A DNA stretch of 57,692 nt from an uncultured Lachnospiraceae bacterium (GCA_946407765.1 CAMJPD010000003.1:1-57692); one strand, 5' to 3'; positions 49,136-57,692 are shown, numbered from the stretch's first letter. Made by a program: numbers and translations. Notes: generated by a model from the letters alone, not told the origin.

Positions 49136-50677
49136 TTACTTTAAAAACATTTTTACTAATGTACCAAGTGCATTTCTTCCTGCACTTGATCCAAGGTTCT
49201 TACCTAGTGATTTTAATAAAGTATTAGAAGTTCCAGAAGTTAGAGTAGAACCAATGGTTCTTCCAATTGTAGTTCCTGTTGTTCCTGCCATAGATTTTAT
49301 TATAGACTTAAACTTCTTAGAAGCTTGCTTTTGTAATTCGCTCATCTTAGCATCTTGTTCACTCTTTTTTGCAATTTCTTCATATCTGCCTGTCAAAATC
49401 TCATATGCAGACTCTCTATCAACCATTTCTTTATATTTTGTATAAAGTGGACTTTGTTTTATAACGCTATCCTTTAAATTATCACTTGCTGCCTTCATAA
49501 AACTTTGTGGTGGAAGAATTTTTACCTTCCTTGCAAATGATGGAATACCTTTTTCATCAAGAGTTGAAACTATAGCTTCACCTGTTCCTAAAGCTTCAAG
49601 TTCTTCTTCTACATTAATACTTCCATCTGTTCTAAAACTTTCTGCTATAGTCTTAATTGCCTTTTGTTCTTTTGGTGTATAAGCACGAAGCGCATGTTGG
49701 ATCTTATTAGAAAGTTGTGCAAGAACTCCATTACTTATATCAGATGGATTTTGAGTTATAAAAAATACACTAACGCCCTTAGATCTAATTAATTTTACAA
49801 CTTGTTCTATCTTTTCTAACAGCATTTTATCTGCATTAGAAAATAACAAATGTGCCTCATCAAAGAAGAAGACGAATTTTGGCTTTTCAAGGTCTCCTAC
49901 TTCAGGTAAGAATTCAAAGAGTTCTGAAAGAAGATAAAGCATAAATGCACAATACATTCTTGGCTTATTAATTAATGAGCTTGAATTTAATATATTTATT
50001 ATTCCCTTTCCATCACTATCCACTTTGAAAAAGTCGTTAAGATCTATAGATGGCTCGCCAAAAAATTGGTCCGCGCCTTCTGCTTCAAGTGAAATTATGC
50101 TCCTTACTACTGTATTAAGTGAAGTAGTATTGAGAGCTCCATAATCTTTTTCAAATTCTTTTCTATTATCTATAAGGAAGGTAAGAAATTTTCTTAAATC
50201 CTTAGTATCAAGAAGAAGGAGCCCTGCATCATCAGCAATAGTAAATGCCACAGATAAAATTTGTTTCTGGACATCAGTTAGATTTAATATTTGTGATAGA
50301 AGTTCTGGACCCATTTCAGATATAGTAACTCTAAGTGTTGCACCATCCTTTCCATATATATCAAAAAAGTTTACTGGGTATTTTTTATATTGCCAGTTCT
50401 TATCATTAAGTGCAAACTTATCAATTCTTTTTGCCATATCGTCTGTATTTTCACCTTCAGCGCAAAAACCAGAAAGATCACCTTTTACATCAGATACAAA
50501 ACAAGGAACTCCCATATCAGAAAAAGATTCTGCAATAACTTTTAAAGTTATAGTTTTTCCTGTTCCAGTTGCGCCAGCAATAAACCCATGGCGGTTTGCC
50601 ATATTAGGGAGCAAATAGATTTCTTCTTTTAAATCTTCTCCGCACTTTCCTATTAAAATTTTACCATCTGCGTACAT
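49136..50677 (-). CDS. HerA-like ATPase (DUF853/YjgR family)
   Basis: The 513-residue protein has Walker A GATGTGKT (35-42), VSDVKGDLSGFC, Walker B KFVFFFDEAHLLF and FFITQNPSDISNGVLAQLSNKIQHAL. This is the DUF853/YjgR branch of the HerA/FtsK ATPases. The C-terminus is Gly/Ser/Thr/Ala-rich (TTIGRTIGSTLTSGTS). Relatives are suspected to move DNA or other polymers, but the role is unknown. It lies between a methyltransferase gene (29 nt) and pfkA (6 nt). Confidence 0.9.
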   Translation of the reverse strand: MYADGKILIGKCGEDLKEEIYLLPNMANRHGFIAGATGTGKTITLKVIAESFSDMGVPCFVSDVKGDLSGFCAEGENTDDMAKRIDKFALNDKNWQYKKYPVNFFDIYGKDGATLRVTISEMGPELLSQILNLTDVQKQILSVAFTIADDAGLLLLDTKDLRKFLTFLIDNRKEFEKDYGALNTTSLNTVVRSIISLEAEGADQFFGEPSIDLNDFFKVDSDGKGIINILNSSSLINKPRMYCAFMLYLLSELFEFLPEVGDLEKPKFVFFFDEAHLLFSNADKMLLEKIEQVVKLIRSKGVSVFFITQNPSDISNGVLAQLSNKIQHALRAYTPKEQKAIKTIAESFRTDGSINVEEELEALGTGEAIVSTLDEKGIPSFARKVKILPPQSFMKAASDNLKDSVIKQSPLYTKYKEMVDRESAYEILTGRYEEIAKKSEQDAKMSELQKQASKKFKSIIKSMAGTTGTTIGRTIGSTLTSGTSNTLLKSLGKNLGSSAGRNALGTLVKMFLK

Positions 50678-50706
50678 ATTGTGCCTCCAGCATATAAAAA
50701 ATCATT

Positions 50707-51915
50707 TTAACAAATTTCTATATTCTTTTCAATTGTTCTTCTTATTTCATCACTAAAACCTGGTGCAAGTATAATAACTGCTGTATTATTTTGTTTATAA
50801 AAAGTTTTGGGATCTATAATTTTAAGTGATGAACCAATAGTATACTTATCTTGTTTTGCCGGTGATGAATCTATTACTGCTTCTACTTTATTTTTAAGTT
50901 CCGTAGTTGAAAGTATGGTAAGACCTTGGTGGCTAGCGCCCCAGGCATATAATTTCCTATCACCTATACTTGATATATACTTAGTTAACTTTTTATCAAA
51001 TTTTGACTTACTTAAGTCAAATATTTTTTTAATATGTTTCATATTAAGTTTTTTATTAGCAGTTTTTTTATTTCTTACAAATTTATTTATATAAGACTCA
51101 TCTGCAGTTGCAATTTTCTTAACATAAAATTCTAATGTATCTTTATTTAATATATTTCTTGATAATATTTTAAATCCTGTCATCTCAAGCAAGTAAGATA
51201 ATGAATCAAAAGTAAAATTAGATATATGATCAACTATCAATTCATAATATGCATAATTTTCTAATATATATTCAAAACTTGGAGCAGTTATAAGTCCAAT
51301 TCCTCCCATTTTTAAATTATGATTTATCGTCCTCATCATATCTACTGGGTCCTTAGCATGTTCTATAAAATTAAATTGGACAAATGCATCGTAAGGTGCA
51401 TTTTTAAATATAATTCCATCTTCTGCATATCCTTCTATGACATCAAGATTAAGATCTCTTGCAGCATTTACTCTTTTAATATCATGTTCTATTCCATAAA
51501 TTAATACATCATTATATTTTTTATTTTTTCTTGCTTTTTCGCTGATTAATTTTTTCAGAACATCTAAAAATTCTCCAGAGCCGCACCCTGGTTCTAATAT
51601 TTTAATTAAATTTTTATTAGATTTTTCTATATCAAGATAAGAAAATAATTTTTCATATTCTTCTTTTCTCATATTCTTCATCTTTTCAGATACAGAACTA
51701 CTTCTTATTACATCTTTATAATAAAATACTGGCTCATTATCAAGCTGTACATGACCGCAGTGAGGACATACTGTAAGTTTAAGATTGATTTGAGATTTTG
51801 ATGGGACTTCTCTATTTTCTAGAAAATATTGAGCTCTTGCTGGAGCATTTTTTAAGACGAATATATCTTCATCTCTTGATTCTATTTCATTCTTACATAT
51901 AAGGCACTTGCTCAT
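50707..51915 (-). CDS. Class I SAM methyltransferase of the sugar C-methyltransferase type
   Basis: The 402-residue protein has three parts: an N-terminal zinc-binding domain (Cys4, Cys7, Cys50, Cys53: CLIC and CPHC), a SAM domain with ILEPGCGSGEFLDVL and a C-terminal domain (KLYAWGASHQGLTIL, VEAVIDSSPAKQD, IIDPKTF). This layout is that of sugar 3-C-methyltransferases such as those in deoxysugar pathways. Here it sits among housekeeping genes. I start it at the ATG at 51915, whose A is the last base of the rnj stop; a TTG lies one codon earlier. Confidence 0.82.
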   Translation of the reverse strand: MSKCLICKNEIESRDEDIFVLKNAPARAQYFLENREVPSKSQINLKLTVCPHCGHVQLDNEPVFYYKDVIRSSSVSEKMKNMRKEEYEKLFSYLDIEKSNKNLIKILEPGCGSGEFLDVLKKLISEKARKNKKYNDVLIYGIEHDIKRVNAARDLNLDVIEGYAEDGIIFKNAPYDAFVQFNFIEHAKDPVDMMRTINHNLKMGGIGLITAPSFEYILENYAYYELIVDHISNFTFDSLSYLLEMTGFKILSRNILNKDTLEFYVKKIATADESYINKFVRNKKTANKKLNMKHIKKIFDLSKSKFDKKLTKYISSIGDRKLYAWGASHQGLTILSTTELKNKVEAVIDSSPAKQDKYTIGSSLKIIDPKTFYKQNNTAVIILAPGFSDEIRRTIEKNIEIC

Positions 51916-53843
51916 CAACCTTCAAGCTCCATAATTAATGGGAGTATCATAGGCTGTCTCTTAATTCTCTTCCATAAGAATTGTCCAAGTTCCATACGAA
52001 TTTCTATCTGCAATTTTTTAATATCCAATTCCTTACCTGGTATTGATGCACATTTATTAAATACATCAATAACTAAATCTCTACATTCATCAATTAAGTC
52101 TATTGATTCTTTAACATATATAAATCCTCTAGATGTTAAATTAGGACCTGACAGTATTCTTCTTGACCTTGTATCAACTACCATAGAAGCAATTATAATT
52201 CCATTTTGTGATAGAGCCTGTCTATCTCTAAGAACTACACTTCCTACATCTCCTATTCCAAGTCCGTCAACAAATACCTTGCCATTAGTTACACTTCCTT
52301 TAAGTTCTGCAGCTTCAGCTGATAACTCAAGAACATCACCATTTTCTATAATAAGAGCATTTTCTCCTCTAACACCACATGATACTGCAAGAGATGCTGC
52401 TTCTTTTCTATGTCTATATTCACCATGCATAGGCACAGCAAATGTAGGAGAAAGAAGTGAATAAATTAATTTTATTTCTTCTGCACAAGCATGTCCTGAT
52501 ACGTGAGTTTCATGCATAATTATAGTTGCATGCTTTCTTGATAATTCATTTATTACTTTAGCAACTGATTTTTCATTTCCTGGAATTGGTGTACTTGATA
52601 ATACTATTACATCAGAAGGCTTTATAGAAATTTTTTTATGTGAGCCATTTGCCATTCTAGATAATGCAGCCATTGATTCTCCTTGAGAACCAGTTGTGAT
52701 AATAACTGTCTGTTCATCTGGGTATGCTTTTAGTAATTCACTATCTACTATTGCATTAGCTGGGAGGTCTATATATCCAAGCTGACTTGCAAGGTCTATT
52801 GTCTGCACCATAGACCTTCCTTCGATTGCAACTTTTCTTCCATACTTAATTGCTTTATCAAGAACTTGACGAACTCTATCTACATTACTTGCAAATGTTG
52901 CAACTATTATTCTGCTATCCTTATGTTCTGAAAATATTTGCTCAAATGTCTGGCCTACAACTCTTTCACTCATTGTAAATCCAGGCTTTATTGCATTAGT
53001 AGAATCTGAAAGTACTGCAAGAACTCCTTTTGCACCAAGAGATGCATACCTTCTTAAGTCTATTGCATCACCAAACACTGGAGTGTAATCAACTTTGAAG
53101 TCTCCAGTATGGAAAACTATTCCTGCCTTAGTATATATTGCAAGTGCTGCAGAATCTACTATAGAGTGATTTGTTTTGATATATTCTACATATATATTTC
53201 CAAGACGAACTACGTCACCAAAATTTGCCTGGTGAAGTTCATAATCATTTTCTGTCATTCCCTGTTCTTCTAATTTATGTTTTATAAGTGCGAGCGCAAG
53301 TTTTGTTGCATAAACTGGAAGATGCATTTCTCTAAGAAGATAAGGAACTCCACCTATATGGTCTTCGTGACCGTGAGTTATAACTATTCCTCTTATCTTA
53401 TCTACGTTATCTTTAAGATATGTAAAATCAGGTATAACTAAATCAATTCCAAGTAATTCGTCATCAGGGAAAGATGTTCCGCAGTCAACTATAACTATAT
53501 CATCATCATCTTCTATTAAAGTTATATTCATTCCAATTTGATCAAGTCCTCCAAGAGGTATGATACGAACTTTGGCATTAGGATTTGGTTTATAACTATC
53601 TATAGAAACTTTGTTAAGAAGAAGCTGGCCCTCTTCCTTAGTCATTGGCTTCTTAACTTCCTTACCTAGTCTTTTCTTGCCAGACATTTTTTCTTGGCCT
53701 GCATGGACAAATTTAACTGTACTATTGTCAGATGCATTCTTTTTAATATTTTTTTCTAAACTATCCATATTCTTTTGTTTTGTTTTGTTTTTCTTATCCA
53801 TAAACTTTTTCCCGTGTTTATTACCTTTATTATTTTGTTTCAT
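51915..53843 (-). CDS. rnj: Ribonuclease J with long basic N-terminal extension
   Basis: The 642-residue metallo-beta-lactamase/beta-CASP ribonuclease has VRIIPLGGLDQIGMN (about 92-106), VIVDCGTSFPDDELLGIDLV, the metal motif ITHGHEDHIGG (His157, His159, Asp161, His162), FHTGDFKVDYTP and VPMHGEYRHR. RNase J cuts and trims mRNA and rRNA from the 5' end. The first about 90 residues are an extra lysine- and asparagine-rich tail (MKQNNKGNKHGKKF...), perhaps RNA-binding; common RNase J proteins begin at the VRIIPLGG part. The next gene overlaps its stop by 1 nt. Confidence 0.95.
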   Translation of the reverse strand: MKQNNKGNKHGKKFMDKKNKTKQKNMDSLEKNIKKNASDNSTVKFVHAGQEKMSGKKRLGKEVKKPMTKEEGQLLLNKVSIDSYKPNPNAKVRIIPLGGLDQIGMNITLIEDDDDIVIVDCGTSFPDDELLGIDLVIPDFTYLKDNVDKIRGIVITHGHEDHIGGVPYLLREMHLPVYATKLALALIKHKLEEQGMTENDYELHQANFGDVVRLGNIYVEYIKTNHSIVDSAALAIYTKAGIVFHTGDFKVDYTPVFGDAIDLRRYASLGAKGVLAVLSDSTNAIKPGFTMSERVVGQTFEQIFSEHKDSRIIVATFASNVDRVRQVLDKAIKYGRKVAIEGRSMVQTIDLASQLGYIDLPANAIVDSELLKAYPDEQTVIITTGSQGESMAALSRMANGSHKKISIKPSDVIVLSSTPIPGNEKSVAKVINELSRKHATIIMHETHVSGHACAEEIKLIYSLLSPTFAVPMHGEYRHRKEAASLAVSCGVRGENALIIENGDVLELSAEAAELKGSVTNGKVFVDGLGIGDVGSVVLRDRQALSQNGIIIASMVVDTRSRRILSGPNLTSRGFIYVKESIDLIDECRDLVIDVFNKCASIPGKELDIKKLQIEIRMELGQFLWKRIKRQPMILPLIMELEG

Positions 53844-53890
53844 AAATTTTCCTTAGATTTTTTTGATATATAATATTAATTGTATATTAC

Positions 53891-54343
53891 TTATTTTAAA
53901 TTATTCATATATTCTTCTAATATTAGACATGCTGCAACCTGGTCTATTGTCTCTTTATGATTCTTTTTATTCTTACCATTGTCTGATAAAATCTCAGATG
54001 CCATCTTGGTAGTATAAAATTCATCTTGAAAATCAACTTTTATACTTCTACCTAAGTTAAGACTTTCTAATTTATTATTAAGTCTATCTGAAAAAACTTT
54101 GGCAAAATTTCTAACTTTGATAGTTTGCTCACTTTCATTCCCATCAGCATAAAGTGGCAAGCCAATTACAACTACATCTGCCTTTTCTTCAATGACTATA
54201 TTAATTATTTCTGATATTGACGCTCTAAGAACATTTTCTCTTGCACGAAAAATTGTCTTAATCGGTGTTGCAATTTTTAACTGCGTATCAGCCTTTGCAA
54301 TACCAATTGATTTAGAGCCATAGTCTAAACAAATTAATTTCAA
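53891..54343 (-). CDS. ruvX: Putative pre-16S rRNA nuclease/Holliday junction resolvase-like RuvX
   Basis: The 150-residue YqgF-fold protein has CLDYGSKSIGIAKAD, IVIGLPLYADGNESEQT, and the late DQVAACLILEEYM with FQDEFYTT. It is thought to mature the 5' end of 16S rRNA. It begins with TTG at 54343, since no ATG is near and the frame starts with the typical (V)xxLDYGxKxIG; the ribosome site is not clear. It follows ireB by 9 nt, the usual pair. Confidence 0.92.
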   Translation of the reverse strand: MKLICLDYGSKSIGIAKADTQLKIATPIKTIFRARENVLRASISEIINIVIEEKADVVVIGLPLYADGNESEQTIKVRNFAKVFSDRLNNKLESLNLGRSIKVDFQDEFYTTKMASEILSDNGKNKKNHKETIDQVAACLILEEYMNNLK

Positions 54344-54352
54344 ATTATTATA

Positions 54353-54619
54353 TTAGTTTTCTTTTTCTAACTTATTGGTTATATAGAAATCAACAAACTC
54401 TTCTAGTATTTCATCTCTTTCCACATTATCTATAAGAGCTCTTGCTCCGCCATGAGATGTTATATATCCTGGATCGCCTGACATAATATATCCTACGATT
54501 TGATTTTTTACATCATAACCTTTTTCTTTCAATGCTTTATAAACTGTCTTTAAGATACCTTTGACATCTGCTGGATCTTTATCTAACTTCCTAAATAAGG
54601 TAGGCTCGTTGTTACTCAT
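54353..54619 (-). CDS. ireB: IreB regulatory phosphoprotein
   Basis: The 88-residue protein has VKGILKTVYKALKEKGYDVKNQIVGYIMSGDP in short pieces (KGILKTVYKALKEKGYD, VGYIMSGDPGYITSHGGAR), the UPF0297/IreB pattern. In Enterococcus, IreB is phosphorylated by the Ser/Thr kinase IreK and affects cephalosporin resistance. ATG at 54619 follows AAAGGAG. It lies 31 nt after the small membrane protein gene and before ruvX. No PASTA kinase is in the window. Confidence 0.95.
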   Translation of the reverse strand: MSNNEPTLFRKLDKDPADVKGILKTVYKALKEKGYDVKNQIVGYIMSGDPGYITSHGGARALIDNVERDEILEEFVDFYITNKLEKEN

Positions 54620-54650
54620 TGTTTACTCCTTTGTTATATGTTATTTCTTC

Positions 54651-54824
54651 TTAATTATTTTTTTGTTTTTTATTAGGTATAATTGATACAATTTTTTCTT
54701 TTACTGCTTTTACTACTGTTGGTGCATCTGGTACATATACATAAATTAATGAAAATATACAATATAAGAAAAATATTGCAAGTATTGTTAAAACTATTCC
54801 TAAAAATACTGATACGTTTCCCAT
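54651..54824 (-). CDS. Small single-span membrane protein
   Basis: A 57-codon frame reads MGNVSVFLGIVLTILAIF, continues as a membrane helix (to about residue 31, FFLYCIFSLIYVYV) and ends in a basic tail (VVKAVKEKIVSIIPNKKQKNN). The ATG at 54824 has AAAGGG 5-6 nt before it and a promoter just upstream. It is first in the operon with ireB and ruvX. I do not recognise a family. Codon pattern and ribosome site suggest it is real. It could anchor or link to the IreB signalling branch, which is only a guess. Confidence 0.65.
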   Translation of the reverse strand: MGNVSVFLGIVLTILAIFFLYCIFSLIYVYVPDAPTVVKAVKEKIVSIIPNKKQKNN

Positions 54825-54862
54825 AGATTCCCTTTTACTTTATTTTATATAATTTTATATAA

Positions 54863-54891
54863 ATAATATGTTTATTTTGTGTCCAAATCAA
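54863..54891 (-). promoter_or_regulatory. Promoter of the small membrane protein/ireB-ackA operon
   Basis: On the minus strand TTGATT (54886-54891) and TATTAT (54863-54868) are 17 bp apart, directly after the fba stop. Confidence 0.55.
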
Positions 54892-55755
54892 TTATACCTT
54901 ATTATTGCTACCAAATAAAAGTATTTTTTCTTTAACTTTTTCTTTTATTGCTTCTGCGCCTGGGGCAAGTAACTTCCTAGGGTCAAATCCTTTCTTTTCT
55001 TTATCTTTGCCCGCTTCTATATACTTTCTTGTTGCATCGGCAAATGCTAATTGGCACTCAGTATTTACATTAATTTTAGAAACGCCAAGTGAAATTGATT
55101 TTTGAATTTGGTCAGCTGGGATGCCCGTTCCTCCGTGAAGCACAAGTGGTGTATCTCCAATTTCTTTTTTAATAAGAGCTAGTCTATCAAAATTAAGTCC
55201 TGGCCAGCCTTCTGGATAAACACCATGTATGTTTCCAATTCCTGCAGCAAGAAAATCTATTCCTGTTGCAAGAAGATTTTTACACTCTATTGGATCTGCA
55301 AATTCACCATTTCCTTTAACGCCATCTTCCTCACCGCCTATTGCACCAACTTCCGCCTCAACTGAAATTCCTTTAGAGTGAGCAAGATTAACTATCTCTT
55401 TTGTTTTTTCAATATTTTCATTTATTTCATATTTTGATCCATCAAACATTACAGAAGAAAATCCAGCTTCTATGCACGCCTTAGCTCCTTCAAATGTTCC
55501 ATGGTCAAGGTGAAGCGCAACTGGAACTGTAATTTTTAAATCTTCAACTGCTGCCTTTACCATTGCTGCAACAGTTTTAAAACCGCACATGTATTTTCCT
55601 GCACCTTCTGACACACCAAGAATTACAGGTGACTTCATTTCTTCACTTGCAAGAAGAACCTGCTTAGTCCATTCCAAATTATTAATATTAAAATGTCCTA
55701 TTGCATAATGACCCTTTAGTGCATCATTTAGCATCTTTGTTGCATTAACTAACAT
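54892..55755 (-). CDS. fba: Class II fructose-bisphosphate aldolase
   Basis: The 287-residue zinc aldolase has YAIGHFNINNLEW, HLDHGTFEGAKACIEAGFSSVMFDGS in parts (VALHLDHG, SSVMFDGS), VEAEVGAIGGEEDG, AAGIGNIHGVY and LHGGTGI. It splits fructose 1,6-bisphosphate in glycolysis. The frame extends 22 codons upstream into prmC, but the ATG at 55755 has AAGGAG and the family start (MLVNATKMLNDA). It lies 17 nt after prmC; pfkA is in the next operon. Confidence 0.97.
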   Translation of the reverse strand: MLVNATKMLNDALKGHYAIGHFNINNLEWTKQVLLASEEMKSPVILGVSEGAGKYMCGFKTVAAMVKAAVEDLKITVPVALHLDHGTFEGAKACIEAGFSSVMFDGSKYEINENIEKTKEIVNLAHSKGISVEAEVGAIGGEEDGVKGNGEFADPIECKNLLATGIDFLAAGIGNIHGVYPEGWPGLNFDRLALIKKEIGDTPLVLHGGTGIPADQIQKSISLGVSKINVNTECQLAFADATRKYIEAGKDKEKKGFDPRKLLAPGAEAIKEKVKEKILLFGSNNKV

Positions 55756-55772
55756 AAAACTACTCCTTAAAA

Positions 55773-56684
55773 TTATTTTATTACTAAAACCCTGTCTAGT
55801 CCTCCAAGGTCTTTTAAACACTCTAATACATCAAACCCTGCATCTTCAAAAATTGATGACACTTCATCCTTTTGTGTGCAGCCTATCTCTAAATACATTC
55901 TTCCATTTTCTTTTAAATAAGGCCTTACTTCACTTGCTATTCTTTTATAAAATGAAAGACCGTCTGATCCACCATCTAGTGCAAGTTTTGGTTCAAATCT
56001 TACTTCTTCTTGTAATGAACTTATCTCATCAGTTTTTATATATGGTGGGTTAATTGTTATTATGTCAAATGATTTTATTCCTTGTTTATCTTCTAAAACA
56101 TCAAAATTTTTAAATAGGTCAGATACTAAAAATAAAACTTCTTGCCTTTGTTCATCATCTGGTGTAAATGCATATTCTCTATCTAAATGTTTTTCAGCAT
56201 TTCTACTTGCAATTTCTATTGCATCTTCTGAAATATCTGCACAAACTATTTTTTTATATTTACCAAGTTTTGCAAGTGCTATGCCTATACAACCACTACC
56301 TGTGCACATATCTAGCACAGTCATATTTTTATCGGCATTATCTTGCAGGACTTTTTCCACAAGAGTTTCTGTATCACTTCTTGGAATTAAAACATTTTGG
56401 TTTACTTTAAATTCAAGCCCGCAAAAAAATGTATCACCTAATATATATTGAAGAGGAACTCTCCTGCCCCTCAAATTTATTAATTCATCTAGTTCATCTA
56501 GAAAACTATTTTCATCTATATTCTCTAAAATTTCTTTTATGGGAAGATCTTTTATACTTAAGTATCTTGCCATATCCATATTTAAAAGATTTAGAATTAT
56601 CTGATGTGCATCAAATGAGGCATTTGGCACATTTCCCTTTTCTAGAGACTTGGTAGATTGATCCAAAATCTCACTAAGCGTCAT
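55773..56684 (-). CDS. prmC: Peptide chain release factor N5-glutamine methyltransferase
   Basis: The 303-residue protein has a helical N-terminal domain (about 1-85, RRVPLQYILGDTFFCGLEFKV and VLIPRSDTETLVE) and a SAM domain with VLDMCTGSGCIGIALAK and the Gln-binding INPPYIKTDE. It methylates the GGQ glutamine of release factors RF1 and RF2. No prfA is in the window. It lies before fba with a 17-nt gap. Confidence 0.95.
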   Translation of the reverse strand: MTLSEILDQSTKSLEKGNVPNASFDAHQIILNLLNMDMARYLSIKDLPIKEILENIDENSFLDELDELINLRGRRVPLQYILGDTFFCGLEFKVNQNVLIPRSDTETLVEKVLQDNADKNMTVLDMCTGSGCIGIALAKLGKYKKIVCADISEDAIEIASRNAEKHLDREYAFTPDDEQRQEVLFLVSDLFKNFDVLEDKQGIKSFDIITINPPYIKTDEISSLQEEVRFEPKLALDGGSDGLSFYKRIASEVRPYLKENGRMYLEIGCTQKDEVSSIFEDAGFDVLECLKDLGGLDRVLVIK

Positions 56685-56706
56685 AGATATATTATATATT
56701 ATTTAT

Positions 56707-56740
56707 AAAAAAATTCAAGAGAATATCTCTTGAATTTTTT
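56707..56740. terminator. Bidirectional terminator between the esterase gene and prmC
   Basis: AAATTCAAGAGA (56711-56722) pairs with TCTCTTGAATTT (56726-56737) around ATA, with A-run and T-run flanks. On the minus strand it ends the esterase gene. Confidence 0.88.
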
Positions 56741-56743
56741 AAT

Positions 56744-56753
56744 GGGCATGCCC
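56744..56753. repeat. 10-bp palindrome GGGCATGCCC
   Basis: A perfect, unusually GC-rich palindrome in an AT-rich gap, just beside the terminator. Confidence 0.5.
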
Positions 56754-56782
56754 CCTAAGAATATATATATATTTCATTCTAT

Positions 56783-57692
56783 TTATTTAGAAATTTTATT
56801 AACCCAGTCTATAAATGTTCCTGTTGACTCTCCTTCATTACTTCCATGTTGCATATTCCATACTAGTGAATAATCAATATCTATTCCCTTCATCGCAGCA
56901 GCTGTTAATATATTATATCCTATACCAAATGATGTATGTTGGTCTGCCGTACCGCTTCTGTTTCTAAAATGTTTTACTGGATTAACTGCTTTTAAACCAT
57001 CTATTCCAAGTAAAATATGTGTTGCATTTAAAAGTGATGTTTGGTTATTTATTAATTCAGCATCTTCACCACTTATACAATCTTCTATATAAGCATCAAC
57101 TTGTTCTTTATTAAAACCATCAAGTTTTGATAATTCTTCATAATTATCTTTCAATATAGTTGCAATAGATTTACTAAAGTGAACTGTATCAACATCTGCC
57201 TTTCCAAATGCATTATTCTCTGCAGATTTATCTTTTGCATCAAATCCAGGGATTGCTTTATTTCTATTATTCACAAGTCCTGTTCCTATCATAAATCCTT
57301 TTAGATCAGTTATTTTATATTTTCCGTTTTCGTCTTTTGTAAGCCAGTTTTTATTTGCTTCTTCATCTATTGTAAATTTCATACCTGCTTCTACATATTT
57401 ATTTAATGCATCAGATAAATTATTTAATATTGCATCATAATAAGTTCCGCTCCTTAGTCCAGTAAGTGTTAGTTCGTTTCCATTTTCATCTTTTAAATTA
57501 AGTGAGTTTAGATATTTTACATAGCTTTCAGCTTCTAATTCTTGAAGACGCTTTTCAAATGCAGTTATATTTCCATTATAAATACCGCCATCATCTACAA
57601 GGTCTGCCCACCACCATGCATATGCCATATCTGCATTTTCTATATCTGCTATAGGACAATAATTTTGTGCAGCATAAATACTATCTTTAAAT
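56783..57692 (-). CDS. C-terminal part of a tannase/feruloyl-esterase-like alpha/beta hydrolase (cut by window end)
   Basis: About 303 codons are open to the window's right edge with no start: the frame continues past the Met at 57628 with AAQNYCPIADIENADMAYAWW. That sequence and the late SGTADQHTSFGIGYNI (acid Asp) and NMQHGSNEG (base His) match the C-terminal half of subtype B tannase-like esterases, a branch of secreted or lipid-anchored Firmicute hydrolases. The nucleophile serine would lie outside the window. The real substrate cannot be told. A strong terminator follows. Confidence 0.72.
   Translation of the reverse strand, partial: FKDSIYAAQNYCPIADIENADMAYAWWWADLVDDGGIYNGNITAFEKRLQELEAESYVKYLNSLNLKDENGNELTLTGLRSGTYYDAILNNLSDALNKYVEAGMKFTIDEEANKNWLTKDENGKYKITDLKGFMIGTGLVNNRNKAIPGFDAKDKSAENNAFGKADVDTVHFSKSIATILKDNYEELSKLDGFNKEQVDAYIEDCISGEDAELINNQTSLLNATHILLGIDGLKAVNPVKHFRNRSGTADQHTSFGIGYNILTAAAMKGIDIDYSLVWNMQHGSNEGESTGTFIDWVNKISK

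Noticed and set aside
55756..55821. 22 extra N-terminal residues of fructose-bisphosphate aldolase
   Set aside because: They lie in the prmC end; the ATG at 55755 has AAGGAG and the family start.
1..57692. CRISPR array, insertion sequence, prophage or conjugative element
   Set aside because: No regularly spaced repeats, transposase, integrase or phage genes were seen; the TraX-like gene stands alone in a housekeeping operon.

Overview
The window reads as a chromosomal stretch from a low-GC, anaerobic Clostridia-type Firmicute, most likely a member or relative of the Lachnospiraceae. Points for this are DUF4364, a K+-dependent membrane pyrophosphatase, rubrerythrin, a glycyl-radical class III ribonucleotide reductase with its activase, the acetate pathway (PduL plus AckA), ATP phosphofructokinase, RNase J and IreB/RuvX. 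I cannot name a genus. Almost everything is on the minus strand; only five genes are on the plus strand (1423, 4048, 10167, 15969, 16475). I see no insertion sequence, prophage or CRISPR array, and no gene-free stretch longer than about 300 bases. TTG or GTG starts occur in several genes (malQ, nusG, ruvX and the cut gene at 1).

Layout. 1-1306: two glycosyltransferase genes, one cut by the window edge. 1423-1716: orphan HigA-like regulator. 1747-3930: small protein, PAP2 phosphatase, CvfB and DJ-1 protein, divergent from rubrerythrin (4048). 4643-10071: five-gene operon (lipoprotein, acyltransferase, deoC, WYL regulator, malQ), divergent from guanine deaminase. 11523-15895: hppA, rarA, dusB. 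15969-16933: DUF4364 and DUF1934 genes, ending 3 nt from the end of the next operon. 16937-28863: an eleven-gene division operon (mraZ, rsmH, ftsL, pbpB, mraY, murD, ftsW, ftsQ) that continues into an nrdR-trmK fusion gene, a nif3-like gene and a TGS-uridine-kinase gene. 29050-31469: solute-binding-like lipoprotein, PHP phosphoesterase and an unknown secreted protein. 31622-34859: tatD, traX-like, metG. 34946-40033: lipoprotein, nrdG, rsmI and a redoxin-tailed nrdD. 40294-41506: orphan potD and tRNA-Ser(GCU). 41565-42854: secreted repeat protein with a perfect consensus promoter. 42919-45064: rplA, rplK, nusG, secE, rpmG. 45217-54824: a ten-gene operon (small membrane protein, ireB, ruvX, rnj, methyltransferase, HerA-like ATPase, pfkA, tmcAL, pduL, ackA). 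54892-56684: fba and prmC. 56783-end: a cut tannase-like esterase.

The most unusual theme is ribonucleotide reduction. The repressor NrdR is fused in frame to a TrmK-type tRNA methyltransferase inside the division operon. The class III reductase NrdD carries its own C-terminal CPNC redoxin domain on a long Asn/Gln-rich linker. The nrdD promoter has a good NrdR-box match over its -35 element, with exact tandem repeats further upstream. A second theme is acetate: tmcAL (a tRNA acetate ligase) sits directly before pduL and ackA, the genes that make acetate. Both themes are inferences from domain content and gene order read by eye; no database search was run.
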